This document shows, piece by piece, positions 35,686-43,811 of a DNA stretch of 46,976 bases. The notes beneath the pieces were generated by a model. That model was given only the letters and a program-made list of their open reading frames with translations. It was not told the DNA's origin and did no database searches. The translations under genes were made by a program, and so were the position numbers. Positions within the stretch are counted from its first letter, which is position 1; each line of letters begins with the position of its first letter. Source of the DNA: Thalassospira profundimaris (GTDB lineage Bacteria > Pseudomonadota > Alphaproteobacteria > Rhodospirillales > Thalassospiraceae); NCBI RefSeq assembly GCF_003326755.1, contig NZ_JPWH01000033.1, positions 1 through 46,976 of the forward strand, in the 5' to 3' direction.

Positions 35686-36627
35686 ATGAAAAAGTTACTT
35701 TTGGGGGCTGTCTTTGCCCTGGTCGGGATGACAGGCATCGCTGCTGCCCAAAGCAACGAAATTGCCGTGATTGTGAAAACCACAAGTTCCAATTACTGGC
35801 AGAACGTTCACAAAGGGGCAGAAAGCGCCATTGGTAAACTGGACGGCTATAAAATGTCGTTCCAGGGTCCGGCAACGGAATCGGCTGTTGCCGATGAAGT
35901 CAACATGGTGCAGAACGCGATTAACCGTAAAGTTGCCGGTATCGTGCTGGCACCCTCTGATCCGGATGCGCTGGTGCCCTCGGTTAAAAAGGCCTATGAA
36001 AACGGCATTCCCGTTGTGATTATCGATTCAGCCCTGTCTGATGCGGGCAAGGACTATTATCAGGCGTTTCTGTCCACCGATAACCGCAAGGCGGGCGAGC
36101 TATGCGCCAAGCAGATGATTGAAAAGGTGGGGACAACCGGCAAAATCGCCATCATGTCCTATGTCGCCGGTGTGGGCTCGGAAATTGGTCGTGTTGGCGG
36201 TTTTACCGACTATATCAAGGCCAATTCCAAGCTTGAAATTGTCGGTCCGTTCTATTCGGAATCACAAATGGCCAAGGCCCTGAACCAGACGACCGACGTA
36301 CTGGCCGCCAACCCGGACCTTAAGGGTATTTTTGGGGCCAATGAACCGACCGCAATTGGCATGGGCCGTGCCATTGTTCAGGCCGGTAAAAAGGGCCAGC
36401 TTGTTGCCATTGGTTTTGATGGCAACGAAGATTTGCAGGGTTTCGTGCGTGACGGCACGCTGGATGCCATTGCCGTTCAGGGGTCTTACCAGATGGGTGA
36501 AAAAGGCATTGAAACCATTGCCAAACTGCTGAAGGGCGACAAAGTCGACAGCTTCATCAATACCGGTGTTGTTCTTGTCACCAAGGACAATCTTGATACC
36601 CCCGAAGCCCAGAACGTTCTGTACTAA
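35686..36627 (+). CDS. Periplasmic sugar-binding protein, RbsB-like
   Basis: Captures the sugar in the periplasm, 313 aa. A strong GGAGG ribosome site precedes the ATG. The signal peptide MKKLLLGAVFALVGMTGIAA is cleaved near AAA-QS. The mature part begins with EIAVIVKTTSSNYWQNVHKG, then SDPDALVPSVKKAYENGIPV and VAIGFDGNEDLQGFVRDGTL, all typical of the pentose/hexose-binding family. The ligand is not evident; the linked operon suggests L-galactose, L-galactonate, galacturonate or a related sugar acid. Confidence 0.92.
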   Translation: MKKLLLGAVFALVGMTGIAAAQSNEIAVIVKTTSSNYWQNVHKGAESAIGKLDGYKMSFQGPATESAVADEVNMVQNAINRKVAGIVLAPSDPDALVPSVKKAYENGIPVVIIDSALSDAGKDYYQAFLSTDNRKAGELCAKQMIEKVGTTGKIAIMSYVAGVGSEIGRVGGFTDYIKANSKLEIVGPFYSESQMAKALNQTTDVLAANPDLKGIFGANEPTAIGMGRAIVQAGKKGQLVAIGFDGNEDLQGFVRDGTLDAIAVQGSYQMGEKGIETIAKLLKGDKVDSFINTGVVLVTKDNLDTPEAQNVLY

Positions 36628-36638
36628 TTAAGCTGTCA

Positions 36639-36671
36639 GGCGATGTTGTGCCGGGCTGGTGCAACATCGCC
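36639..36671 (+). repeat. Stem-loop between sugar-binding protein and ATPase genes
   Basis: GGCGATGTTG (36639-36648) pairs perfectly with CAACATCGCC (36662-36671). There is no T-run. It lies just after the binding-protein stop and probably stabilises that part of the message or lowers read-through. Confidence 0.65.
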
Positions 36672-36699
36672 GCGCTTGAAATATCCAGGAGAAATTCGG

Positions 36700-37476
36700 A
36701 TGAATGCCCTTTCCCCCGTTGTTGAAATGAACAACATCGTCAAGCGGTTTGGCGGTATCCACGCGGTTGAGGATGTGTCGTTAAACCTGTATCCGGGTGA
36801 AGTTGTTGGGGTTTTGGGGCATAATGGTGCCGGTAAATCCTGCCTGATGAAGATTTTATCCGGGGCAATGGCCTATGATTCCGGGGAAATAAAAATTCAG
36901 GGCAATGCGGTGGAAATGTCCAGCCCGATTGATGCGCGCCATTGCGGGATTGAAACCATATACCAGACCCTGGCGCTGGCCGATCATTTGAACGCACCTG
37001 CCAACCTGTTTTTGGGGCGCGAGCTTAAAACCCGGTTCGGGATGCTTGATGACCGCAAAATGGAAGAAGAAACCCGCAAGGCATTGCGCAGTCTTAACCC
37101 CAATTTCCGCAACATTACCGAGGCGGTCATGAATATGTCGGGCGGGCAGCGCCAGGTCATTGCGATTGCCCGGGCGATTTATTTCAATGCCCGCATCGTT
37201 ATTATGGATGAACCAACAGCCGCCCTTGGCCCGTCGGAAACCGCGATGGTGGCAGAACTGATTGAAAAACTGCGCGAAAAAGGCATTGGCATTTTCCTGA
37301 TCAGCCATGACATGGACGATGTGTGCGAATTGTGTGATCGCATTGTGGTAATGAAAAACGGCCGCAAGGTGGGTGAACACAAGGTGGAAGATGTGAATAA
37401 GGACGACATCTTAAGCCTGATCATCAAGGGCGAATTGCCCGACAACTGGGCCCCGCGCAGCCGTATGTCCGCATAA
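36700..37476 (+). CDS. ABC sugar importer ATPase, single domain
   Basis: Energises the RbsC-like permease, 258 aa. Walker A GHNGAGKS is followed by Cys instead of the usual Thr. The Q-loop [20 protein letters not shown], signature [14 protein letters not shown] and Walker [12 protein letters not shown] are intact. Ribose-type ATPases usually have two fused ATPase domains; this one has a single domain, as in the FrcA-type branch. The start at 36700 follows AGGAGA; an ATG 57 bases upstream is in frame but lies over the preceding stem-loop. Confidence 0.92.
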   Translation: MNALSPVVEMNNIVKRFGGIHAVEDVSLNLYPGEVVGVLGHNGAGKSCLMKILSGAMAYDSGEIKIQGNAVEMSSPIDARHCGIETIYQTLALADHLNAPANLFLGRELKTRFGMLDDRKMEEETRKALRSLNPNFRNITEAVMNMSGGQRQVIAIARAIYFNARIVIMDEPTAALGPSETAMVAELIEKLREKGIGIFLISHDMDDVCELCDRIVVMKNGRKVGEHKVEDVNKDDILSLIIKGELPDNWAPRSRMSA

Positions 37477-37515
37477 AGCCCCGGTTTTCCGCGCGCAATG
37501 ATGCTTTCATATTGG

Positions 37516-37547
37516 TGCCACGGATGATTTCCGTGGCATTTTCTTTT
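37516..37547 (+). terminator. Rho-independent terminator of the sugar importer operon
   Basis: TGCCACGGA (37516-37524) pairs with TCCGTGGCA (37530-37538), followed by a T-rich run. Confidence 0.85.
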
Positions 37548-37568
37548 TCGGGCTGGGGAACGCAAATC

Positions 37569-37608
37569 AAAAAAAATGCCACCCGGCTGGCGGTTGATGC
37601 CGGGTGGC
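37569..37608 (-). terminator. Rho-independent terminator of the lsr operon
   Basis: GCCACCCGGC (37578-37587) pairs with GCCGGGTGGC (37599-37608). On the minus strand it is followed by eight T residues. It lies 27 bases after the stop of the class II aldolase gene, marking the end of the lsrACDB-aldolase transcript. Confidence 0.85.
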
Positions 37609-37635
37609 GGACAGAGCGTTACTGCATCCGAAAGG

Positions 37636-38883
37636 TTATTTCTTTTGCAGTTTGGCCTGTTCAAGTGACCAATATTCCATATCGAACAGATCAGCCTCGT
37701 TGATCGGCTGGAAACGGCCAATTTTTTCGGCCGCATTGATGATACGGGCAGTTTGTTCGCCCAAATCACCGGCAATGGCTGCTGCTTTGGCATCCTTGCC
37801 CAAGCCGACAAGACCCACATTTCTGATCAGGACAATGCGCGGCCAAGGGTCCAGTTGCACCTTAGGTTCGCTGGCATTGGGCGCATTGCGATTGAAATAG
37901 GCACTGTATTTTTGCTGGTAATCTTCAATTGCGGCAGAAATGGTGCTTTCATTCGCATTTTCATCAATGATCATCGGAAAGGGTTTGATCCGGATAACAT
38001 GGTCCGGTGTTGCCGTGCCGCGCGTGGCAATGTCTTCCAGGGCCGGGTTGGCCAAATAGGTGCGAATGGAGGGTGTGGTGCGAAAATCCATCGCAATGGC
38101 ATTGGCAAACGGTGATCCGCCTTTTTGCAGGGCGGATTGCAGCTTGTCACGCAGGGTTTGGCTCAGGCTGCCGTCCGATTTTTCCGGCCCGGGCAGGGCA
38201 ATGCCTTTGGCTTCAATGTAATTTTCCGCCTCGGTGACAAAATCGATCATGCGGTCATAGGATTCTTTGGCCGTTGCGCCAAAGGTGAAAAGACCATGAT
38301 TTTTAAGCCAAAGCCCCTGGCAATCCGGGAACTGGTCAAACAGGTCCGCCCCGGCGATCGACAGGTCATAGCCGGGCATGACATAGGGCAAAAATGCCAG
38401 CCGGTCGCCGTAAATCTCGCGCATGATCTCTTCGGAATTATCCTGGTCCGCCAGCACCAGAACGGCGGTTGAATGGGTGTGATCGACAAATGTATCGGGC
38501 AGGTAGGCGTGCAACAGTGCCTCGACCGAGGGGTTCGGCGCATCGGCTTCCAGCAGGTTTTTGCGCAGAAGCGCCACCATTTCCGGGTCGCTCAGGCGGC
38601 CCTGATGGCGGGCATCAAGCAAAGGTTGCAAATAAACGGCAGGCAGGCCCGGTGCCTCGATGGTTTCAAGGTCCCAGCCGCTGCCTTTGACATGGATGAT
38701 GCGGGTTCCGTCATCCTGGGTGATTTTGACCGATGTATTGCCCCCGCCATGTAAAACAAGGTCGGGGACCTGGCCGATAATGCGCGATGTATAAACCCGC
38801 AACCCCAGATCGGCAGGCTGACCCTGGGCAATGGCCTGGTCAATATAGCTTTGGGCGTCCTGATCGTTCCATAAATTCTGCAT
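37636..38883 (-). CDS. Zinc class II aldolase family protein at the end of the lsr operon
   Basis: A 415-aa protein of the class II aldolase/adducin family, resembling the aldolase half of the two-domain RhaD/YuxG-type rhamnulose-phosphate enzymes but without the dehydrogenase half. Visible features: LVLHGGGNTSVKI at the phosphate-binding start, zinc-ligand motif TFVDHTHSTAVL, YVMPGYDLSIAG and LKNHGLFTFGATAKESYDR. A C-terminal region of about 150 residues beyond the core is also present. It lies 99 bases after lsrB and shares the lsr transcript. E. coli cleaves the end product with LsrF, a class I-type thiolase; no lsrF is visible in this window. An aldol or related cleavage of phospho-AI-2 products by this protein is therefore a reasonable inference, not proven. 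It could also serve another sugar phosphate. Confidence 0.85.
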   Translation of the reverse strand: MQNLWNDQDAQSYIDQAIAQGQPADLGLRVYTSRIIGQVPDLVLHGGGNTSVKITQDDGTRIIHVKGSGWDLETIEAPGLPAVYLQPLLDARHQGRLSDPEMVALLRKNLLEADAPNPSVEALLHAYLPDTFVDHTHSTAVLVLADQDNSEEIMREIYGDRLAFLPYVMPGYDLSIAGADLFDQFPDCQGLWLKNHGLFTFGATAKESYDRMIDFVTEAENYIEAKGIALPGPEKSDGSLSQTLRDKLQSALQKGGSPFANAIAMDFRTTPSIRTYLANPALEDIATRGTATPDHVIRIKPFPMIIDENANESTISAAIEDYQQKYSAYFNRNAPNASEPKVQLDPWPRIVLIRNVGLVGLGKDAKAAAIAGDLGEQTARIINAAEKIGRFQPINEADLFDMEYWSLEQAKLQKK

Positions 38884-38937
38884 CGGGCATGTCCGTTAGG
38901 CTGAAATTTGAAAGATGAAATTCAATAACAAATGAAA

Positions 38938-38971
38938 AGGCACGACACCGAGGGAGAACGGTGCCGTGCCT
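38938..38971 (-). repeat. Stem-loop between lsrB and the aldolase gene
   Basis: AGGCACGACACCG (38938-38950) pairs with CGGTGCCGTGCCT (38959-38971) with one mismatch. On the minus strand it is followed by TTTTCATTTG, so it may act as a partial terminator that raises lsrB product relative to the aldolase. Confidence 0.65.
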
Positions 38972-38982
38972 GATTTCCGAAA

Positions 38983-40011
38983 TCAGAAGTCGAAATCGTC
39001 GATATTGTCTTTGGTAAACACGGTCCGTTTGGGCAGCAGGATAATGCCGTTGCCTTTGGCCTCATAGTCATAGCCCTGAACACTGTTGGGCGAGACTTCA
39101 ACCGTGCCGATCCCCGGAATATCAAGCTTGTCGCCCACATTCATCGGGCCGTCTTTCAGGACATGATCGGCAACATAAACCGCGATCTTGCCCTGTTGGG
39201 TCACATCCCAAAGACCAAACCGTTCCACCGTGCCGCGCTTGACATAGGGGCGCATGACGTTGGGCGTGCTAAAGCCAACAATGGTGACTTTGCCGGCGCG
39301 ATCCAGGTTTTCGGCCGCCTGTGCCGATGCAGGCAGGGCATTGGCATCCGGGGCAATAATGGCATCCAGGTCCGGATAGGCTTTCAGGATGCTTTCGGCG
39401 GTTTGCAGGGATTTCTGCGCATCGTTATAGCCATACTGGGTGGTGACAATTTCCCAGCCCGGATGTTCCTTGGCAATTTTGGCCTTGGCGGCATTGGCCC
39501 AGGCGTTCTGGTCGGTCACGGTCGGGCTGGAATAGAAAAAGGCGACCTTGGCCTTTTCCTTTTTAATGCCGTCATTTGCCATATCCACCAGCAGGCCACC
39601 CAGTTGATCGGGTGTTCCCTGATTGACATAATAGCTGCGGCATTCCGGCTTTACGTCGCTATCCCAGGTCATGACCAGCACATTGCGCTGCATCGCACGT
39701 TTCAGCGCCGGGCACAAACCGTCGGGCGAAACCGACGACAGGATAATGGCATTATAACCCTGATTGACAAAGTTGTTCACAAACTGCACCTGACCGGAAA
39801 CACTCGGTTCCGTCGGGCCGTCATAAGTCACTTTATCGTTCAGTTCCTTGCCCGCTTCCAGTGCGCCATTGCCGCCACTGGTGAAAAAGCCCACGCCAAC
39901 CAGTTTCGGAATAAAGGCAATCTGGCTTTCGGCCAGGGCAGGCGATGCGGCGGCAAGCAAAGACCCCGTAAGTGCTGCCGCGATAGTCCATTTAACGTGA
40001 CGTCCAAACAT
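38983..40011 (-). CDS. lsrB: Autoinducer-2 binding protein LsrB
   Basis: Periplasmic receptor for autoinducer-2. It follows the E. coli protein almost motif for motif over its length: [88 protein letters not shown] and [20 protein letters not shown]. The residues known to contact AI-2 in the enteric protein (Lys, two Asp, Gln, Pro, Ala in those motifs) all appear present. The signal peptide is the first 27 residues, ending SPALA. The start at 40011 is fixed by GAGGAGG six bases upstream; the preceding ATG overlaps the lsrD stop. Length 342 aa is normal. Confidence 0.96.
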   Translation of the reverse strand: MFGRHVKWTIAAALTGSLLAAASPALAESQIAFIPKLVGVGFFTSGGNGALEAGKELNDKVTYDGPTEPSVSGQVQFVNNFVNQGYNAIILSSVSPDGLCPALKRAMQRNVLVMTWDSDVKPECRSYYVNQGTPDQLGGLLVDMANDGIKKEKAKVAFFYSSPTVTDQNAWANAAKAKIAKEHPGWEIVTTQYGYNDAQKSLQTAESILKAYPDLDAIIAPDANALPASAQAAENLDRAGKVTIVGFSTPNVMRPYVKRGTVERFGLWDVTQQGKIAVYVADHVLKDGPMNVGDKLDIPGIGTVEVSPNSVQGYDYEAKGNGIILLPKRTVFTKDNIDDFDF

Positions 40012-40022
40012 GTCGTTCCTCC

Positions 40023-41024
40023 TCATGATGCTGCGCGTTTTCGGTTCGTCGCCATTATTCGCGCAGCGACAAAGTTGGTCAGCAAGGCGCTTCCGTGGCG
40101 CAATGCGACCGCAACCACCAGCAACGCACCAGAGAGCGCGCTGGAAATCTGACTGGGGACACCGCTCATTTGCAGGCCCTGTTGCAGGTAGCCAATAACA
40201 AGCGTTGCCAGAAATGTTCCGATAATCGATCCCTGCCCGCCATAAATGGAGGCCCCGCCCAGAACGGCAGCGGTAATGGCAGGCAGCAGGGTGGCCGTGC
40301 CCAGATCGACACGGGCGGACCCGAAATAGGCCGACAAAACCAGCCCGGCGACGGCGGCAAAAATGCCGGTCATCATATAGGTGATGGTTTGAATGGTGCG
40401 AATGGGAAGCCCGCTGTAACGGGCGGCATGTTCGCTAAGACCGCACAGGAAAACCGACCGGCCAAAGCGCGAAAAATGTAAAATGACAAACAGAATGATC
40501 GCCTCGGCCAGCAACACCAGAAACGGCGCGGGCAATCCTGCGACATCGATATAGGCAAAGCTGGTAAAGCTGTCGGGGAAATTGCCGATACCTTCATAGC
40601 CGCCTGCACCAACCACACCCGAAAGCACGGTGGCAGCCCCGCTAAACAGATAAAGGCTGCCCAGTGTCACCACCAGGGGCTGGATGCGCGACAGATGAAT
40701 GATCGTGGCATTGAACAGCCCGGCAATCGCACCCGCACCAAGGGCGGCAGCGATACACAGCGCAAGCGGCAGACCAAAGAAATTGGCGATGCCAAAAATG
40801 ATGGCGCATAAACCAATGGTCGAGGCAAAGGAGACATCAATCCCGCCTGCGATAATCACGATGGTCAGCGGCAGGGCGATAATGCCGATCTGGGCAAAGT
40901 CACTGGTGCTGTAAAGCAGGTTTGACAGATTTAAAAAATTGGGATTGAGGGCACCGAAAATGGCAAATTCCGCCACCAGCATTCCAAACAGCGCCATTTC
41001 CCAGCGCAGAAAGAAACGTTTCAT
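40023..41024 (-). CDS. lsrD: AI-2 importer permease LsrD
   Basis: Second channel subunit of the AI-2 importer, 333 aa, multi-spanning. It contains [20 protein letters not shown] near the start and [20 protein letters not shown] in the late conserved loop. It overlaps lsrC by four bases and lsrB begins right after, so all are translated in sequence. Assignment as LsrD rather than a generic sugar permease rests on its place between lsrC and a clear lsrB. Confidence 0.92.
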   Translation of the reverse strand: MKRFFLRWEMALFGMLVAEFAIFGALNPNFLNLSNLLYSTSDFAQIGIIALPLTIVIIAGGIDVSFASTIGLCAIIFGIANFFGLPLALCIAAALGAGAIAGLFNATIIHLSRIQPLVVTLGSLYLFSGAATVLSGVVGAGGYEGIGNFPDSFTSFAYIDVAGLPAPFLVLLAEAIILFVILHFSRFGRSVFLCGLSEHAARYSGLPIRTIQTITYMMTGIFAAVAGLVLSAYFGSARVDLGTATLLPAITAAVLGGASIYGGQGSIIGTFLATLVIGYLQQGLQMSGVPSQISSALSGALLVVAVALRHGSALLTNFVAARIMATNRKRAAS

Positions 41025-42082
41025 TGTGCGTGCTCCTGCGGGCCGGGGGTGGAGGAGGTGGGCGAGGGGGTATTATGAACAGGGCCGGTTGTGCCAGACC
41101 CGGTATTGGGGCTATGCACCGCATAGCGTTTGGCACGAATGGCCTTTTCCACGGCAATGCGGACCCGCCCATCCAGCAGCAATACCAGCAGCAATACGGC
41201 ACCGGCGATAAAGTCGTTCCAGAAGGCCGGGATCTTCAAAAAGACCAGCGCACTGTCAATTGACGTCATAAAAATCACGCCAACAAAAACACCGGGCACG
41301 GATCCGCTGCCACCCAGAAGGCTGACCCCGCCCAAAACATTGGCGGCAATCGCTTTCAGCTCCACGCCATTTCCGGCCTGGTTGGGAATAAAGCCGATCT
41401 GGGCGGCAAAAATGATCCCGGCCAGCGCGGCCAGTGTGCCTGCGGCAACAAAGGCACTGATTTGCACCAGATGAATGCGGATACCAAGATGGCGGGCAGC
41501 CTCGCGGTTATCGCCAACGGCATAAAAATAGCGGCCAAAGCGCGTATGGCGGGTGATTGCCCAAACCCCAGCAAGGGCAATCACCACAGCCACCGTCAGG
41601 ACCGAAATCCCGATACTGCCGTTTTCTGCCAGAAATTTAAGGGATTGCGGCAATTCCTCGATCCATTTGCCGCCCGTCAGGATCAGCATGATCCCGCGAA
41701 ACAGGCCCAGTGTGCCCAAGGTCGCAATAATCGACGGCACGCTAAAGAATGTGACAAGGATACCGTTAAACAGGCCAGCCAGCGCCCCACATAACAGGCA
41801 GATGATAATGGCGGGGGCCAGTCCCATGCCGTTATTAAGCAACAGGCCCAAAATAACCGCACTCAACCCCAGAACCGACCCGCTTGATACATCAATATTA
41901 CGGGTCAAAATCACCAGCATGGTTCCCAGGGCGACTGTCATCAGCACCAGGCTGTTGGACATGATGACCGATGCGGTGGACAGTGACAGATAGCCAGGGG
42001 CGACCATCCCGATCAGGAGAAAGGCCAGAACGGTCACGCCAAACAGGGTGGCAACGCGGTTGCGGGCAAAAAAATCAAGCAT
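41021..42082 (-). CDS. lsrC: AI-2 importer permease LsrC
   Basis: First channel subunit, 353 aa. It contains VILTRNIDVSSGSVLGLSAV and ANVLGGVSLLGGSGSVPGVF, the RbsC-like signatures found in LsrC. The C-terminus carries an unusual tail of about 30 residues rich in Pro, Ser, Thr and Gly after RIAVEKAIRAKRYAV. I chose ATG 42082, preceded by CGGAG and overlapping the lsrA stop by eight bases; the frame is open further upstream inside lsrA. Confidence 0.92.
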   Translation of the reverse strand: MLDFFARNRVATLFGVTVLAFLLIGMVAPGYLSLSTASVIMSNSLVLMTVALGTMLVILTRNIDVSSGSVLGLSAVILGLLLNNGMGLAPAIIICLLCGALAGLFNGILVTFFSVPSIIATLGTLGLFRGIMLILTGGKWIEELPQSLKFLAENGSIGISVLTVAVVIALAGVWAITRHTRFGRYFYAVGDNREAARHLGIRIHLVQISAFVAAGTLAALAGIIFAAQIGFIPNQAGNGVELKAIAANVLGGVSLLGGSGSVPGVFVGVIFMTSIDSALVFLKIPAFWNDFIAGAVLLLVLLLDGRVRIAVEKAIRAKRYAVHSPNTGSGTTGPVHNTPSPTSSTPGPQEHAQ

Positions 42083-43589
42083 GGCTGGCCGCTCCGGATT
42101 CAAAGGCCAAATGGGCGATGGCATCAACATTGATGGCCTGGCGCGAAAGTTCACCGCATTGATGGCCATGTGCCATCACAATCACGCGGTCCGCCAATTG
42201 TTCAATTTCATCGAAATCCGACGAAATCAGCAGCACACCCAGGCCTTTTTCGGCCAGTTGATGGATCAGGCGATAAATATCGTTGCGTGCGGCGACATCC
42301 ACCCCGCGGGTCGGTTCATCAAGGATCAACACCCGCGGGTTGGCCGCAAGGCATTTCGCCAGCAGCACCTTTTGCTGGTTCCCGCCCGAAAGACGGCCCG
42401 CCGCCTGCCCCGGTCCTTCGCATTTGATGCCAAGGGCCTCGCGAAATTCGGAAAATTCGCCGGTTTCGCGTTTGCCTTTGGGGAAAAATCCCATGCGGTG
42501 CATGGTATAGCCCGACATGTTCCAGGCCAGTGACGCCTCAAGAAACAGGCCGTTTTGCTGGCGATCCTCTGGCAGGTACACCAGCCCGGCATCCACACAT
42601 GTGCGCGGCGAGCGGTTAATAAGGTCCTTGCCCTGGAGTTTTACCGTGCCACTGCCAGACGGGCGCAAACCAAACAGGGTTTCGGCAAGCTCGGACCGCC
42701 CGGCGCCGACGACGCCCGCCAGGCCGACAATCTCGCCTGCGCGCACATCAAAGGATATGTCGCGAAAACCTTCGCCACTGAAACCCGTGATTTCCAATAC
42801 ATTGCTGGCAAGGTTGAAATCCGTAGTGCGCTGGCGTTTGGGCGCGGTGACATTTGCGGTCTCGCCGCCTGCCGATTTGGTCATGGCCTCGACGATCTGG
42901 TGATCGTTATAGTCATCCAGTGTGCCATAAAGAACAATCGCCCCATCGCGCAACACGCTGATGACATCGCAAATCTCGCGAATTTCGCGTAATTTGTGCG
43001 AAATAAAGAAAATGCCAACGCCTTGTTCCTGAAGCTGGCGGACACGGTCAAACAGGGCATTGGCTTCATGGGGTGTTAACGCCGAGGTCGGTTCATCCAG
43101 AATCAGAACCCTTGCCTTGCGAATGAGGCCGCGCAGAATTTCCACAATCTGGCGGTCGGCAATCTCAAGGGTGGCGGCCTGCGCATCAAGGTCCAAACGG
43201 ACCGAAAGGTCATTGACCAGCTTTTCAATATCGCCGCGAAGGGCCTTTGCCGACGATCGCAGGCCAAGGCAGATATTCTCCAGCACCGACTGGTTGGGCA
43301 GGATTTGTGCTTCCTGGGGCACCAGATACAGGCCCAGGGCCTGGGCTGCCGCCGGTGACGGATTGTTCAACGCCTGACCATTGATCTCGATGCTGCCCGA
43401 TTCCGGGCTGACCAGCCCGGCGATGGATTTCATCAAGGTGGATTTGCCAGCACCATTACCGCCAAGCAGGGCATGGACCTGCCCGGGCAGAAGGGTGATG
43501 TCCACACCCTTGAGAACCGCGGTGCCACCATATGATTTCCATATGTCGCTGACACGAACGGCGGCTTTATCGTGGTTGTTCCGTTCCAT
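42075..43589 (-). CDS. lsrA: AI-2 importer ATPase LsrA
   Basis: Energises AI-2 uptake, 504 aa with two fused ATPase domains. First domain: HALLGGNGAGKSTLMKSIAG, LVPQEAQILPNQSVLENICL, a diverged signature region near EIADRQIVEILRGL, and Walker B VLILDEPTSAL. Second domain: GLAGVVGAGRSELAETLFGL, LSGGNQQKVLLAKCLA and ILDEPTRGVDVAARNDIYRL. The second Walker A is degenerate, as usual in ribose-type ATPases. I chose ATG 43589, which matches the normal start distance to the first domain; ATGs at 43625 and 43652 are in frame. It is the first gene of the operon and divergent from lsrR. Confidence 0.93.
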   Translation of the reverse strand: MERNNHDKAAVRVSDIWKSYGGTAVLKGVDITLLPGQVHALLGGNGAGKSTLMKSIAGLVSPESGSIEINGQALNNPSPAAAQALGLYLVPQEAQILPNQSVLENICLGLRSSAKALRGDIEKLVNDLSVRLDLDAQAATLEIADRQIVEILRGLIRKARVLILDEPTSALTPHEANALFDRVRQLQEQGVGIFFISHKLREIREICDVISVLRDGAIVLYGTLDDYNDHQIVEAMTKSAGGETANVTAPKRQRTTDFNLASNVLEITGFSGEGFRDISFDVRAGEIVGLAGVVGAGRSELAETLFGLRPSGSGTVKLQGKDLINRSPRTCVDAGLVYLPEDRQQNGLFLEASLAWNMSGYTMHRMGFFPKGKRETGEFSEFREALGIKCEGPGQAAGRLSGGNQQKVLLAKCLAANPRVLILDEPTRGVDVAARNDIYRLIHQLAEKGLGVLLISSDFDEIEQLADRVIVMAHGHQCGELSRQAINVDAIAHLAFESGAASHA

Positions 43590-43624
43590 CCCTGGGGCCT
43601 GTTCATTTGTTTTTCTAAAAAACA

Positions 43625-43634
43625 TGTGATCACA
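43625..43634. promoter_or_regulatory. Palindrome near lsrA, candidate regulatory site
   Basis: TGTGATCACA is a perfect 10-bp palindrome just upstream of the chosen lsrA start. It could bind LsrR or another factor; CRP sites need a six-base spacer, so it is not a typical CRP site. Confidence 0.4.
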
Positions 43635-43672
43635 ATGGGGCGAGGTCGTCAATATGTATTATTGCTCATTTC

Positions 43673-43684
43673 CATTGTGCAATG
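43673..43684. promoter_or_regulatory. Near-palindrome in the lsrA-lsrR intergenic region
   Basis: CATTGTGCAATG has 5-bp arms around a two-base centre. It shares CATTGTG with the minus-strand reading of the 43625 site, so the two may be related binding sites. Confidence 0.35.
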
Positions 43685-43736
43685 CGGCAATATTTCCAGA
43701 ATAAGAGCTATTTTTAAGGATTTTCGCGTTTTTGGA

Positions 43737-43748
43737 AAATTGCAATTT
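43737..43748. promoter_or_regulatory. Palindrome upstream of lsrR promoter
   Basis: AAATTGCAATTT is a perfect 12-bp palindrome located eight bases before a TTGACG -35 hexamer. It is a candidate LsrR operator for autoregulation. Confidence 0.45.
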
Positions 43749-43755
43749 GGAACAG

Positions 43756-43784
43756 TTGACGTGATCAATTGTTTATTGAATAAT
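43756..43784 (+). promoter_or_regulatory. Candidate lsrR promoter
   Basis: TTGACG (43756-43761) and AATAAT (43779-43784) with 17 bases between. Position fits a short leader before lsrR at 43812. Confidence 0.5.
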
Positions 43785-43811
43785 CATCTGAACAAATAAC
43801 ACGAATTTGGG

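Noticed and set aside
43625..43634. CRP binding site
   Set aside because: TGTGA and TCACA half-sites overlap without the required six-base spacer.
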